Source of the DNA: Haloarcula mannanilytica
Lineage (GTDB): Archaea > Halobacteriota > Halobacteria > Halobacteriales > Haloarculaceae
DNA length: 64,000 nt
NCBI RefSeq assembly: GCF_005406125.1
Contig: NZ_BIXZ01000003.1
Span: 1 to 64,000 of the forward strand
Direction: 5' to 3'
In this document: in pieces, positions 25,682-33,076 of the stretch
Layout: each line of letters opens with the position of its first letter
Position numbering within the stretch: the stretch's first letter is position 1
The notes under the pieces: generated by a model
Told to the model about the DNA's origin: nothing
Database searches by the model: none
Seen by the model: only the letters and a program-made list of their open reading frames with translations
Made by a program: the position numbers and the translations under genes

Positions 25682-26968
25682 TTATACAGTAACTGTCGCG
25701 CCGACCTCGGGCGCTGTCGCGTCGTAGCCGTTCTCGCGGAGTGTGTCCGCAAACGCCCCACAGCGGTCGCCGTGGTTCACGACCACCGGCGTGTCGCGGT
25801 AGCTGTCGAGATACTCCAGCAGGCCGTCGCGGTCGGCGTGTGCGGAGAAGTCGTACTGCTCGATCCGTGCGCTGACGGGCATGATGCGGCCGTCTATCTC
25901 CGCGCTGCCCGTCTCTAGCAGGTCCCGTCCCGGCGTCCCCTGGACCTGATAGCCGGTCATCGTGATCTTGTTCATCGGATTGGCCCGGATCTCGGGGATG
26001 TACGTCATCGCCGGACCGCCCGAGAGCATCCCGCTGGTGGTGACGATTGCGGCCTTCTGGTCGGTGATACGCTTTCGCTGGCCGTCCTTGCCCGTGACGA
26101 ACCGGGCGTGGGATTTCGCCCGCTGGAGCGCGTCCGCGTCGCGGACGAACTCGGGGTACTGCCCGAGCATCTCGGTCACCCGCTTTCCCATCCCGTCGAC
26201 GTAACAGGGGATGTCGTGGGCTTCACAGATGAGCAACATCTCCTGAGTCCGGCCGATGGCGAACGCCGGGACGACGACTGTCCCGCCCTCCCAGAGTGTC
26301 GTTTCGACGCTCTCGACGAATCGCTCCTCGACCGTCGTCCGTGGCTCGTGCTCGACATCCGAATACGTGCTCTCACAGATAATCGCGTCCGCGCCGGGGC
26401 GGGCCGTGGTCCCCGAGACGAGTCGCTGGTCGTCGGTGTGGAAATCGCCCGTGTAGAGGAGTCGGGTGTCGCCATCGTCGACGAGGACGTGCGCGCTCCC
26501 CGGGATGTGGCCGGCGTTGTAGAACGTGACCTCGTAGCCGGCGGCCTCGAACGACTCCCGGTAGCCGTGGGTCTCCGACACCTGCGTGACCCGTCTGACG
26601 TTGGTCTCGGTAAACGGACAGTTGACCGTTCCGCCGTGGAGTTTGAGCGTGTCCCGCGCGAGCGTCATCGCCAGTTCGTACGTCGGCGGCGTCCAGTGAA
26701 TCGGCGGCCGCGCGTCGCCCGACACCAGCGCCGGAATATTCCCAACGTGGTCCAGATGGCCGTGGGAAACGACGACGGCGTCCGGTGACGGCGTGCGAAC
26801 CGGGAACTGCGGCGGAGAGTCGGTCAGCATCCCGAAATCCAGCAGGAGCGACTCGTCGATGAGGACGGCACTCCGGCCGATCTCACCCGCGCCGCCGAGA
26901 AACTGCACATCCATTATCGGGGCGGAGGCGACCCGTCCGTTTCCGTCCGTCGGTTCCGTCCGAACCAT
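25682..26968 (-). CDS. Beta-CASP metallo-beta-lactamase-fold RNA nuclease/exonuclease
   Basis: The 428-residue protein has the metallo-beta-lactamase motifs VVVSHGHLDHVGN, AGHIPGSAHV and YTGDFHTDD, with a beta-CASP region that includes VVPAFAIGRTQE and the C-terminal motifs SARIEQYDFSAHAD and VVNHGD. Archaeal proteins of this arrangement without N-terminal KH domains act on RNA ends (aCPSF2/RNase J-like). The start is ATG 26968, 30-40 bases below a TATA-like TATTCTA on the minus strand. An ATG at 26914 (MDVQFLGGAG) begins exactly at the first strand and is a possible alternative. Confidence 0.88.
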   Translation of the reverse strand: MVRTEPTDGNGRVASAPIMDVQFLGGAGEIGRSAVLIDESLLLDFGMLTDSPPQFPVRTPSPDAVVVSHGHLDHVGNIPALVSGDARPPIHWTPPTYELAMTLARDTLKLHGGTVNCPFTETNVRRVTQVSETHGYRESFEAAGYEVTFYNAGHIPGSAHVLVDDGDTRLLYTGDFHTDDQRLVSGTTARPGADAIICESTYSDVEHEPRTTVEERFVESVETTLWEGGTVVVPAFAIGRTQEMLLICEAHDIPCYVDGMGKRVTEMLGQYPEFVRDADALQRAKSHARFVTGKDGQRKRITDQKAAIVTTSGMLSGGPAMTYIPEIRANPMNKITMTGYQVQGTPGRDLLETGSAEIDGRIMPVSARIEQYDFSAHADRDGLLEYLDSYRDTPVVVNHGDRCGAFADTLRENGYDATAPEVGATVTV

Positions 26969-27124
26969 GCCGCTGGTCCCCGGCCAGTCGGGATCTGTGT
27001 GCAATAGAATACCCTGATAGATGCGGATTTAACAGCCATGCGAACCCAGAACGAGAGTCTCGCTTTCGATATTGTGCGTGAGTAACATGTCGGTTGGGCA
27101 GTGCTACCACACTAGCATAAACAA

Positions 27125-27133
27125 TTATTATAC
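27125..27133 (+). promoter_or_regulatory. TATA-like box of the 39-residue zinc-finger gene
   Basis: TTATTATAC ends 24 bases before ATG 27157, matching leaderless transcription of the short gene. Confidence 0.5.
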
Positions 27134-27156
27134 TCCGGATCGATAGTTCAGTTGTC

Positions 27157-27276
27157 ATGGCGACACGCCAGCAAACACCGACGACGTACCACACGTGCAG
27201 TTGCGGTGAGGAGTTCGACACAACGGAGGAACTCCTCGAACACGCACGAGAGGCACACGGGCTTAGCGTACACTGA
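27157..27276 (+). CDS. 39-residue single zinc-finger protein
   Basis: ATG 27157 opens a 39-codon ORF ending TGA 27274-27276. The protein contains YHTCSCGEEFDTTEELLEHA followed by REAHG: a CxC pair and two histidines spaced His-x4-His, the layout of a C2H2-like finger with a shortened cysteine knuckle. Short proteins of this kind are common in haloarchaea and are often missed because of their size; some regulate metabolism or biofilm. The promoter is strong and local codon use is normal. The target is unknown. Confidence 0.75.
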   Translation: MATRQQTPTTYHTCSCGEEFDTTEELLEHAREAHGLSVH

Positions 27277-27323
27277 CTGGCGTCGCGCCGTTTTTTATAC
27301 TTAGAGCCACCGACAGCGACGCG

Positions 27324-27608
27324 TCACGATGTCTTGTCGATGTCCTGTCGCACGCTGAACCGCGCGTAGCCGCCGTGTGAGAGGTCCAGTGCGCCCAGCC
27401 ACCAGTTCCATCGCTCGGCGAGTCGATAGTCCTCGGGCGCGTCCCCGAGGTTGTCGACAACATCCTCCACCGTCAGCTCCGCGCCGAAATCGGTCACGAA
27501 CTGATCCGCTTCCGAGAGGTCCCGTGCCTGCCTGGCCACGACCGTGACGATGTCGGGGTCGGCGTCAAAGGCGTCGCGGAGTTCCCGTTCGAGTTCCTTT
27601 CGGTCCAC
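27324..27608 (-). CDS. Haloarchaeal conserved protein, unknown function
   Basis: A 94-residue soluble acidic protein starting at GTG 27608 (MDRKELERELRDAFDADPD). A helical N-terminal half is followed by ADQFVTDFGAELTVEDVVDNLGDAPEDY and a Trp-rich segment LAERWNWWLGALDLSHGGYARFSV. The Trp cluster looks like a fold core rather than a membrane helix. I cannot name the family. Transcribed alone. Confidence 0.7.
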   Translation of the reverse strand: MDRKELERELRDAFDADPDIVTVVARQARDLSEADQFVTDFGAELTVEDVVDNLGDAPEDYRLAERWNWWLGALDLSHGGYARFSVRQDIDKTS

Positions 27609-27923
27609 GTGCGGGTGTAAGATGCTCGTTTGACTTGAATGTACGGTTGGTTAGCAACATTTCAGTTCGGAGGCGGGAATCGCTGCTCGGAACGCTTGTC
27701 GCTGCCACGAACAGCTGCTGTGGCTCACCGACTAGCACTATAAAAATCCGAAAATAGGCCGTCTACGCTCTCGCTTACTCAGCCTCGCCCCGCTTCACGG
27801 CTTCCGATGGTCGCCGTTCCGCTACGAGGCCGATTCCTTCGCTGCGCTCAGTCGTCGGCCTCGCCTTTCTCCGCGGGTCGGCTATGCCTCCCCGCTCCGA
27901 TTCGAGGCTTCGTGCGCTACCGC
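27609..27923. other. 315-bp non-coding region holding a C-terminal-tail-like segment
   Basis: No independent gene is recognised. The left part has a TATA-like CTATAAAAAT near 27738-27747, which on the opposite strand reads as T-rich (TTTTC and GATTTTTATAG) and may end the upstream tssA transcript. The right part (27775-27923), on the minus strand, has an open frame with coding-like GC3. It begins SARSLESERGG, continues PTTERSEGIGLVAERR and ends KRGEAE then a stop, but has no start codon. It echoes the last codons of tssA and is described as a repeat separately. Confidence 0.5.
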
Positions 27924-27939
27924 TTACTCAGCCTCGCCC
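27772..27939 (-). repeat. 19-bp direct repeats enclosing a 130-bp segment at the tssA 3' end
   Basis: The 19-mer CGCTTACTCAGCCTCGCCC is present exactly at 27772-27790 and 27921-27939. The second copy encodes the last codons and stop of tssA (GEAE, stop); the first encodes KRGEAE and a stop in a different frame. The enclosed sequence is therefore a segmental duplication or an inserted tail-like cassette that duplicated the gene's terminal codons. Confidence 0.6.
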
Positions 27940-28784
27940 TTCTCAATAGGCGCACCAACTAGGTTGCCCCATTCGGTCCAGGAGCCGTCGTAGTTGATGG
28001 TGTCCTCGTAGCCCAGCAGTTCGTGCAGGGCGAACCAGGCGACGGAGGAGCGCTCACCGATGCGGCAGTAGGCGACCGTCGTGGAGTCGCCGTCGATGCC
28101 GTACTCGGCGTAGAGCTCTTCGAGTTCGTCGTAGTCCTTGAACGTCCCGTCGTCGTTGGTGACGGCCGCCCAGGAGATGTTCTGTGCGCCGGGCACGTGG
28201 CCGCCACGCTGGGCCGTCTCCTGGAGTCCAGGGGGTGCGAGGATCTCGCCGGAGAACTCCTCGGGTGAGCGAACGTCGACGAGCGGCAGTTCGCGCTCGA
28301 TGGCGTTCTCGACATCCTCTCGGTAGGCGCGGATGGACTCGCGCGGACCGGCGGCTTCGTAGTCGACCTCGGAGAACTCGGGCACTTCGTCGGTGAGTTC
28401 GTAGTCGTTCTCGACCCAGTACTCGCGGCCGCCGTCGAGCAGCTTCACGTCGTCGTGGCCGTAGTACTTGAACTGCCAATATGTGTAGGCGGCGAACCAG
28501 TTAGAGTTGTCACCGTAGAGGACGACCGTCGAGTCCTCGCTGATGCCGTGGGCACCCAGCAGGTCCTCGAAGTCGTCCTTGTCGAGGATGTCCCGCGTGG
28601 TCTGGTCCTGGAGGTCTGTCTCCCAGTTGAAGCCGATTGCGCCGGGCGCGTGGCTCTCGTCGTACAGTTCCGTGTCCACGTCCACCTCTACCAGTCGGTG
28701 GGCGGGGTCGTCGCTCTGGAACTCGTCCAGGTGCTCGCTGACCCAGTCGGCCGAGACGAGCACGTCGTTAGCGTATTCAGTCAT
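27924..28784 (-). CDS. tssA: Tandem-rhodanese thiosulfate sulfurtransferase
   Basis: The 286-residue protein has two rhodanese domains. The N-terminal one is inactive, with a Gly-Asp-Asn segment (VLYGDNSNWFA) in place of the catalytic cysteine. The C-terminal one carries Cys240 in the loop CRIGERSS. Family members transfer sulfane sulfur from thiosulfate or 3-mercaptopyruvate to cyanide or thiols; CRIGERS-type loops are typical of the thiosulfate:cyanide enzymes. The start is ATG 28784, about 30 bases below a TATA-like box. It is divergent from a second tandem-rhodanese gene at 29050. Confidence 0.92.
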   Translation of the reverse strand: MTEYANDVLVSADWVSEHLDEFQSDDPAHRLVEVDVDTELYDESHAPGAIGFNWETDLQDQTTRDILDKDDFEDLLGAHGISEDSTVVLYGDNSNWFAAYTYWQFKYYGHDDVKLLDGGREYWVENDYELTDEVPEFSEVDYEAAGPRESIRAYREDVENAIERELPLVDVRSPEEFSGEILAPPGLQETAQRGGHVPGAQNISWAAVTNDDGTFKDYDELEELYAEYGIDGDSTTVAYCRIGERSSVAWFALHELLGYEDTINYDGSWTEWGNLVGAPIEKGEAE

Positions 28785-28810
28785 AATGCATCGAAGCGTA
28801 AGTCTACCAG

Positions 28811-28820
28811 ACATATATTA
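28811..28820 (-). promoter_or_regulatory. TATA-like box of tssA
   Basis: On the minus strand TAATATATGT sits 27-36 bases before ATG 28784. A copy of its CATATATT core recurs at 28863-28870, so the divergent region may hold two promoters. Confidence 0.5.
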
Positions 28821-28890
28821 CCACGACTTTCGGCATGTTCGGCCACTCGTCCACCCTGACGGCATATATTGCCTCTACTAGACACTGTAG

Positions 28891-28898
28891 AAATATAA
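28891..28898 (+). promoter_or_regulatory. TATA-like box for tssB and its upstream ORF
   Basis: AAATATAA ends 29 bases before ATG 28928, implying a transcript that starts near the short upstream ORF and leaves about 130 bases before tssB. No closer TATA-like box is seen in front of tssB. Confidence 0.45.
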
Positions 28899-28927
28899 CA
28901 CGTCGCTGGTGTCACGGACACGTAACC

Positions 28928-29053
28928 ATGGAATGGCATGTCCGGCTGCGTCTCGGGCGACCTCCCCGCAAGAACAAGCAACATTTGCAACCACCTTCGA
29001 CTGGCAGCGATGAGAGCGTTCAAGCGACCGGAGCGGCAACGCCACGACAATGA
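28928..29053 (+). CDS. 41-codon upstream ORF overlapping tssB start
   Basis: ATG 28928 opens a 41-codon frame ending with the TGA of ATGA at 29050-29053, so its stop overlaps the tssB start. A TATA-like box is at leaderless distance. The predicted peptide (MEWHVRLRLGRPPRKNK at the start) is basic, unlike most haloarchaeal proteins, which argues for a leader peptide or chance ORF rather than a functional protein. The overlap geometry would couple tssB translation to it. Treat as a candidate. Confidence 0.35.
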   Translation: MEWHVRLRLGRPPRKNKQHLQPPSTGSDESVQATGAATPRQ

Positions 29054-29850
29054 CTGATTTCGTCTCCGCGGAGTGGGTAGCGAGCCAGGACGAGGACATC
29101 CGAATTGTCGACGTGCGCGACGCCTGGGAGTACGACGGCCTCGGCCACCTCCACGGTGCGGTGAGCGTGCCCTTCGATTCGTTCCGGGCGGACGAACACG
29201 GCGCTGAGTCCGACACCGACGCCGGCGACGGGATGCTCCCCGACGAGGACGACTGGGTGCAGTTGCTCTCGGAGGCCGGCATCACGCCCGACAGCGAAAT
29301 CGTCGCCTACGACGACCACCATGGCGTCTTCGCCGCGCGGTTTCTCGTCACTGCCGAACTGTTCGGCCACGACCCCGACCGGCTCCACCTCCTCGATGGC
29401 GACTTCTCCAGTTGGCAACTCGAACGGGAAACATCGAGCGAGACGCCGGCCGTCGAGTCGACAGACTACGAGGTGACGCGCCCCGAGTCGACGCCGTTGG
29501 TCGGCCCGGACGCGGTCGCCGACGCGGGCGACGACCCCGACGCGGTGCTGGTCGACACCCGCGAGGACGAGGAGTACGACGCGGGCCACATCCCCGGCGC
29601 GGTCCTGCTGGACTGGCGGAACCTCGTCGACGACGAGACGCGCGGCCTGCTTCCGCGGGCGGAGGCGCTGTCAGTGCTTGAAGACGCGGGTATCGTCCCC
29701 GAGAAGCGCGTCGTCCTCTACTGTAACACCGCCCGCCGCATCAGTCACACCTACGTCGTCCTCCGCCACCTCGGCTTCGAGCGGGTGGACTTCTACGAGG
29801 GGAGCCTCACCGAGTGGGAGGCACAGGGGCGGCCGCTGGAGACGAACTGA
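29050..29850 (+). CDS. tssB: Tandem-rhodanese sulfurtransferase
   Basis: Two rhodanese domains in 266 residues. The first lacks a catalytic cysteine (VAYDDHHGVFAAR). The second has Cys225 in the loop CNTARRIS, which differs from the CRIGER loop of the neighbouring tssA, so substrate preference probably differs. The N-terminal domain begins FVSAEWVASQDEDIRIVDVRD. The pair of divergent genes shares one intergenic region. Assigning thiosulfate or mercaptopyruvate as donor is not possible from the motif alone. Confidence 0.9.
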   Translation: MTDFVSAEWVASQDEDIRIVDVRDAWEYDGLGHLHGAVSVPFDSFRADEHGAESDTDAGDGMLPDEDDWVQLLSEAGITPDSEIVAYDDHHGVFAARFLVTAELFGHDPDRLHLLDGDFSSWQLERETSSETPAVESTDYEVTRPESTPLVGPDAVADAGDDPDAVLVDTREDEEYDAGHIPGAVLLDWRNLVDDETRGLLPRAEALSVLEDAGIVPEKRVVLYCNTARRISHTYVVLRHLGFERVDFYEGSLTEWEAQGRPLETN

Positions 29851-29884
29851 GCCGTTCACGACCGCCGGCAGATAGACCGCTGTC

Positions 29885-30889
29885 TCAGCTCAGCTTCTGC
29901 TGGTCCCCGTGTCGCTCGCTCGTCAGCAGCGACGACAGTTCGACCAGGAGCGCGATGACGACCGGCCCGGCGATGAAGCCGATGACGCCCAGCGTCAACA
30001 CCCCGCCGGTGAACCCGACGAAGTAGAGGCTGGCCGGCAGGCCGGTCGTCGAGCGGGCGAGCCTCGGCCTGATGACCGCGTCGGGGAGGAAGCCGACCAG
30101 GACGAGCCCGAACACGGTCACCAGCACCGCTCCGGTGATGTCGCCGTTGATGGCCTCCGCGGCGGCGATGGCGAGGACGACGACGCTGGGGCCGATGACG
30201 GGGACGAACTGCAGGACGCCGGCGGCCACCGCCAGCGCGAACGCGCCCTGGTACCCCAGCAGCCAGAACACGGCCCACGCCACGAGGAAGGTGCCGAAGG
30301 CCGTCGCCGCCTGAAGGACGTAAATCGCGTACAGCGTCCCCCGGAGCCGCTCGTGGAGCCGGTCGACGACATCGTGGTACGTCGCCGGCACGGTCCGGTA
30401 GACGGCTTTCTTCGGGGCCTGTGGCTGCCAGAGCATCGCGTAGACGAGAATCGTAAACAGGACGACTTTCAGCGCGAGGACGGGCGATTGCGCGGCCAGG
30501 CCGACCGCGACGGCCGTGAGCGCCTCCCGGCCGGCCGTCAGCGTGGGGTCTATCTCTAACAGGTAGCGGAACTCGCCGAACTCGACGGGCACGACCGGCG
30601 GGAGTTGCTGGAAGAACGTAAACAGGTCACGGCGGCGCAGATACAGCACGGCCCCGAGCGGGACGACCACGAGCGTTCCACTGACGAAGGCGATACCCGT
30701 TGTCACCGCTGCCGACAGCCGCCTGTTGAGCCCGTGGCGGCCGAGCCACTCCGAGACCGGGAACAGCACGTACGCGACCGTGATTGCGAAGAAAATCGTC
30801 GACAGCACTTGCTCCAGCAGGACTGTGGTCAGACAGCCGGCGAGCACGACCAGCCCCGCGAGGACGTAGGTCCGTCGACGTGTTGCCAC
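29885..30889 (-). CDS. AI-2E family transporter
   Basis: The 334-residue membrane protein has about eight helices in the AI-2E/UPF0118 pattern: paired N-terminal helices, a soluble loop (YLRRRDLFTFFQQLPPVVP), then VLQFVPVIGPSVVVLAIAAA and GFLPDAVIRPRLAR with the conserved Pro-x-x-Gly-Pro. GTG 30889 is chosen because a TTTTTACC element lies about 22-31 bases upstream; the alternative TTG 30937 would precede that element. Family members include exporters of quorum-signal-like compounds and Na/H antiporters, so no substrate can be stated. Confidence 0.85.
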   Translation of the reverse strand: MATRRRTYVLAGLVVLAGCLTTVLLEQVLSTIFFAITVAYVLFPVSEWLGRHGLNRRLSAAVTTGIAFVSGTLVVVPLGAVLYLRRRDLFTFFQQLPPVVPVEFGEFRYLLEIDPTLTAGREALTAVAVGLAAQSPVLALKVVLFTILVYAMLWQPQAPKKAVYRTVPATYHDVVDRLHERLRGTLYAIYVLQAATAFGTFLVAWAVFWLLGYQGAFALAVAAGVLQFVPVIGPSVVVLAIAAAEAINGDITGAVLVTVFGLVLVGFLPDAVIRPRLARSTTGLPASLYFVGFTGGVLTLGVIGFIAGPVVIALLVELSSLLTSERHGDQQKLS

Positions 30890-30953
30890 GCCCGCCTTTT
30901 CCGGTCGGTCGGTAAAAACGTTGTCTGCACACGCCAACTGGGTAACACGTCCG

Positions 30954-32036
30954 TCAGGACCGGGAAAACAGCGCTGCCAGTTGCTCGCGGGAGAACAGCG
31001 TCGTCGGCCGGTCCATGTGGACGCCGATTTCGCCCTCGAAGGCTTTCATCCCGGCTTTCTGTATCGGCTCCGGCGCGGAGTAGCCGGCCCGGACCGCGTG
31101 ACCAAGCCGAATCTCCTGGCGAAGGTCGTCGCGCCACGCCCGCTCGTACTCGCCCAGCGTCGCCGGCTCCTCGGGGTCGATCTCTCGGGCCGCGTGGTCG
31201 GCCGCGGTCATGCCATAGCGGATGCCGCCGCCCGTGAAGGGCTTGGTCTGGGCTGCGGCGTCGCCGACGAGGAACGACCGCCGGCCGGTGACCCGCTTCG
31301 GCGGGCCGATGGGAATGAGCCCCGAGCAGCGGCGGTCGGTCTCGACCCCGTAGCCGTCGACGAATTCCTCGAAGCGACCGCGGGCGTCGTCGCCCGGCGG
31401 CACCGCCAGCCCGTACTCGACGCCGGCCTCGCCCCGTGGGATGCGCCAGGCGAAAAACCGCGGGACGGTGAGGTGCACGTCGACGAAATCGCTGTGGTCC
31501 ACCTCGTCGCTGAACCCGAGCACGCCGTGGAGCAGCTCGTCGGGCTCCGGGAGGTCGAGTTCCCGCCGGACGCGGCTCTTTGGCCCGTCACAGCCCGCGA
31601 CCATCTTCGCCCGGTGCGTCTCGACGCCGTCATCGCCCCGAACCGCCACGGTGACGCCGTCCCTGTCCTCCGTGACGCCGACGACCGAATGCTCCTCACG
31701 AACGTCCGCGCCGGTGTCGCGGGCCAGCCCCGCGAGGTGCTTGTCCAGGCCGACGCGGTCGATGACGTTCGAGATGACTTCGTCCTTGTAGAAGGGGTGG
31801 TCTGCGCTCCCGGGACCGCCGGTGTGGAACCGCGCGCCCGAGATTTCGTTCTGGAACAGCTCGTCGCGGGCGTCCTCGGTGAACTCCCAGATGTCCGTGC
31901 TCACGTGGCCCGAGCAGGCCAGTGGCTTCCCGATCTCCCCCTGTTCGAACACCACCACGTCGAGCCCCCGACTCGCCGCTTGGCGCGCGTACCGGGACCC
32001 AGCCGGACCCGCGCCGACTACCACAACATCGTGCAT
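30954..32036 (-). CDS. Geranylgeranyl reductase family FAD-dependent oxidoreductase
   Basis: The 360-residue flavoprotein starts at ATG 32036 with the dinucleotide-binding motif VVVVGAGPAGSRYARQAA. Downstream come CSGHVSTDIWEF, the GCDGPKSRVRREL segment and the second FAD motif SFLVGDAAAQTKPFTGGGIRYG. This order fits the geranylgeranyl reductase family, which saturates isoprenoid chains of archaeal lipids or quinones. Several paralogues exist in haloarchaea, so the exact substrate is open. A much longer upstream frame is an artefact of high GC; similarity starts at 32036. Confidence 0.9.
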   Translation of the reverse strand: MHDVVVVGAGPAGSRYARQAASRGLDVVVFEQGEIGKPLACSGHVSTDIWEFTEDARDELFQNEISGARFHTGGPGSADHPFYKDEVISNVIDRVGLDKHLAGLARDTGADVREEHSVVGVTEDRDGVTVAVRGDDGVETHRAKMVAGCDGPKSRVRRELDLPEPDELLHGVLGFSDEVDHSDFVDVHLTVPRFFAWRIPRGEAGVEYGLAVPPGDDARGRFEEFVDGYGVETDRRCSGLIPIGPPKRVTGRRSFLVGDAAAQTKPFTGGGIRYGMTAADHAAREIDPEEPATLGEYERAWRDDLRQEIRLGHAVRAGYSAPEPIQKAGMKAFEGEIGVHMDRPTTLFSREQLAALFSRS

Positions 32037-32165
32037 ACACGTTCTCTCGGTGTCACGAACCAAATAGCTTCTCGATTCATACGGGCTGTTGTACCTGTTT
32101 TCGGCGACCATCGCATCACCAGCCGAAGCAGGGCGTATTTGTCGCTGCAGCCCTTCTCGACGGCC

Positions 32166-32552
32166 ATGGCGGAGTACCAGCCCGGGGTGTGTAACATCGG
32201 AGCGAACCAGCGCCGCGCCCGTCGACTGTCGGCCGTCGCGTCGTTCGCCATCGCTATCGGTATCGCGCTCGCCGTCGCAGTCGGTGCGGTCCCCGGCCTG
32301 TCGCTGTGGGCGACTGTCCCGTTCGTTTTCGGCGGGTACGTCGGCGCACTGCAGGACTACTTCCGGTTCTGCGTCGCCTTCGGGGCACTCGCCCGCTACG
32401 ATCTCTCCGGGTCGGGCGGGGAAAGCGGCCGTGTCGATGCTAGCGAGGCCGTCCGCGCCGACCGGCGACAGGCGGCGAAAATCCTTCTGCTCGCGGTCGT
32501 TGCGACGGCCGTGACGAGCGGCCTCGGCTACGCGGCTATCGTGCTGCTCTAA
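32166..32552 (+). CDS. Small membrane protein with a CNIG motif
   Basis: The 128-residue protein starts at ATG 32166 (MAEYQPGVCNIGANQRRARR). The Cys-Asn-Ile-Gly motif and Arg-rich patch lie just before the first of three hydrophobic helices (about 24-45, 48-62 and 107-127). I recall the CNIG-plus-arginines opening from small membrane proteins in several prokaryotes. YFRFCVAFGALARYDL between helices also looks conserved. The motif could bind a cofactor or lipid, but that is a guess. Confidence 0.75.
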   Translation: MAEYQPGVCNIGANQRRARRLSAVASFAIAIGIALAVAVGAVPGLSLWATVPFVFGGYVGALQDYFRFCVAFGALARYDLSGSGGESGRVDASEAVRADRRQAAKILLLAVVATAVTSGLGYAAIVLL

Positions 32553-32566
32553 TCGACTCTCGCTGG

Positions 32567-33076
32567 TCACCGTAGCGAAATCGTGAAGGCGACGACGGCG
32601 AGCAGCAACAGGCCGAGCGACAGCGGCGACGGCGTTCCCGTCACGGACCGGTAGACGAGATAGCCCATGCCACCGCCCGCCGTCAGGAGCACCACAATCA
32701 AGACGGTGTGGACGAGTTCGACGCGGAGCGTCGGGGCCTCGGAGCCGACCTGTGCGTCCAACCGCAGTGCGTGTCTGGCGGTCACCCAGGCCAGCACGAC
32801 CGGCACCGTCGTGCCGAGGACCCACTCCGGTGAGCCGTCGGCGGCAGCCTGTAGCACGGCTATGAACAGGCCGGCGACGCCGGTCGTCAGGGCGAACTCG
32901 GACCGACCCAGTAGACCGACGCCAACCGCCAGTCCGCCGACGACGGCAACCGCCAGCGATGCGGGGTCGGACGCGACGAGTCCGACAACGACGAGGACCG
33001 AACCCGCACTGACGCCGGCGCTGAACCGCGGCAGTCCTACAGCGGACGAACTGTCTCGATCAGACGCCAGCGGCAC
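32567..33076 (-). CDS. DUF7519-like membrane protein at end of MoxR/DUF58 operon
   Basis: The 169-residue protein starts at GTG 33076, inside the last 17 bases of the DUF58 gene. It has about five hydrophobic helices and little polar sequence. In haloarchaea the MoxR-DUF4129-DUF58 cluster normally ends with a membrane protein of this type, which I associate with DUF7519. No motif suggests an activity. The overlap indicates translational coupling. Confidence 0.72.
   Translation of the reverse strand: MPLASDRDSSSAVGLPRFSAGVSAGSVLVVVGLVASDPASLAVAVVGGLAVGVGLLGRSEFALTTGVAGLFIAVLQAAADGSPEWVLGTTVPVVLAWVTARHALRLDAQVGSEAPTLRVELVHTVLIVVLLTAGGGMGYLVYRSVTGTPSPLSLGLLLLAVVAFTISLR

Noticed and set aside
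32037-32825. Upstream extension of the geranylgeranyl reductase frame
   Set aside because: The added 263 codons overlap genes on both strands and are Arg-rich. The FAD motif and ATG at 32036 define the start.
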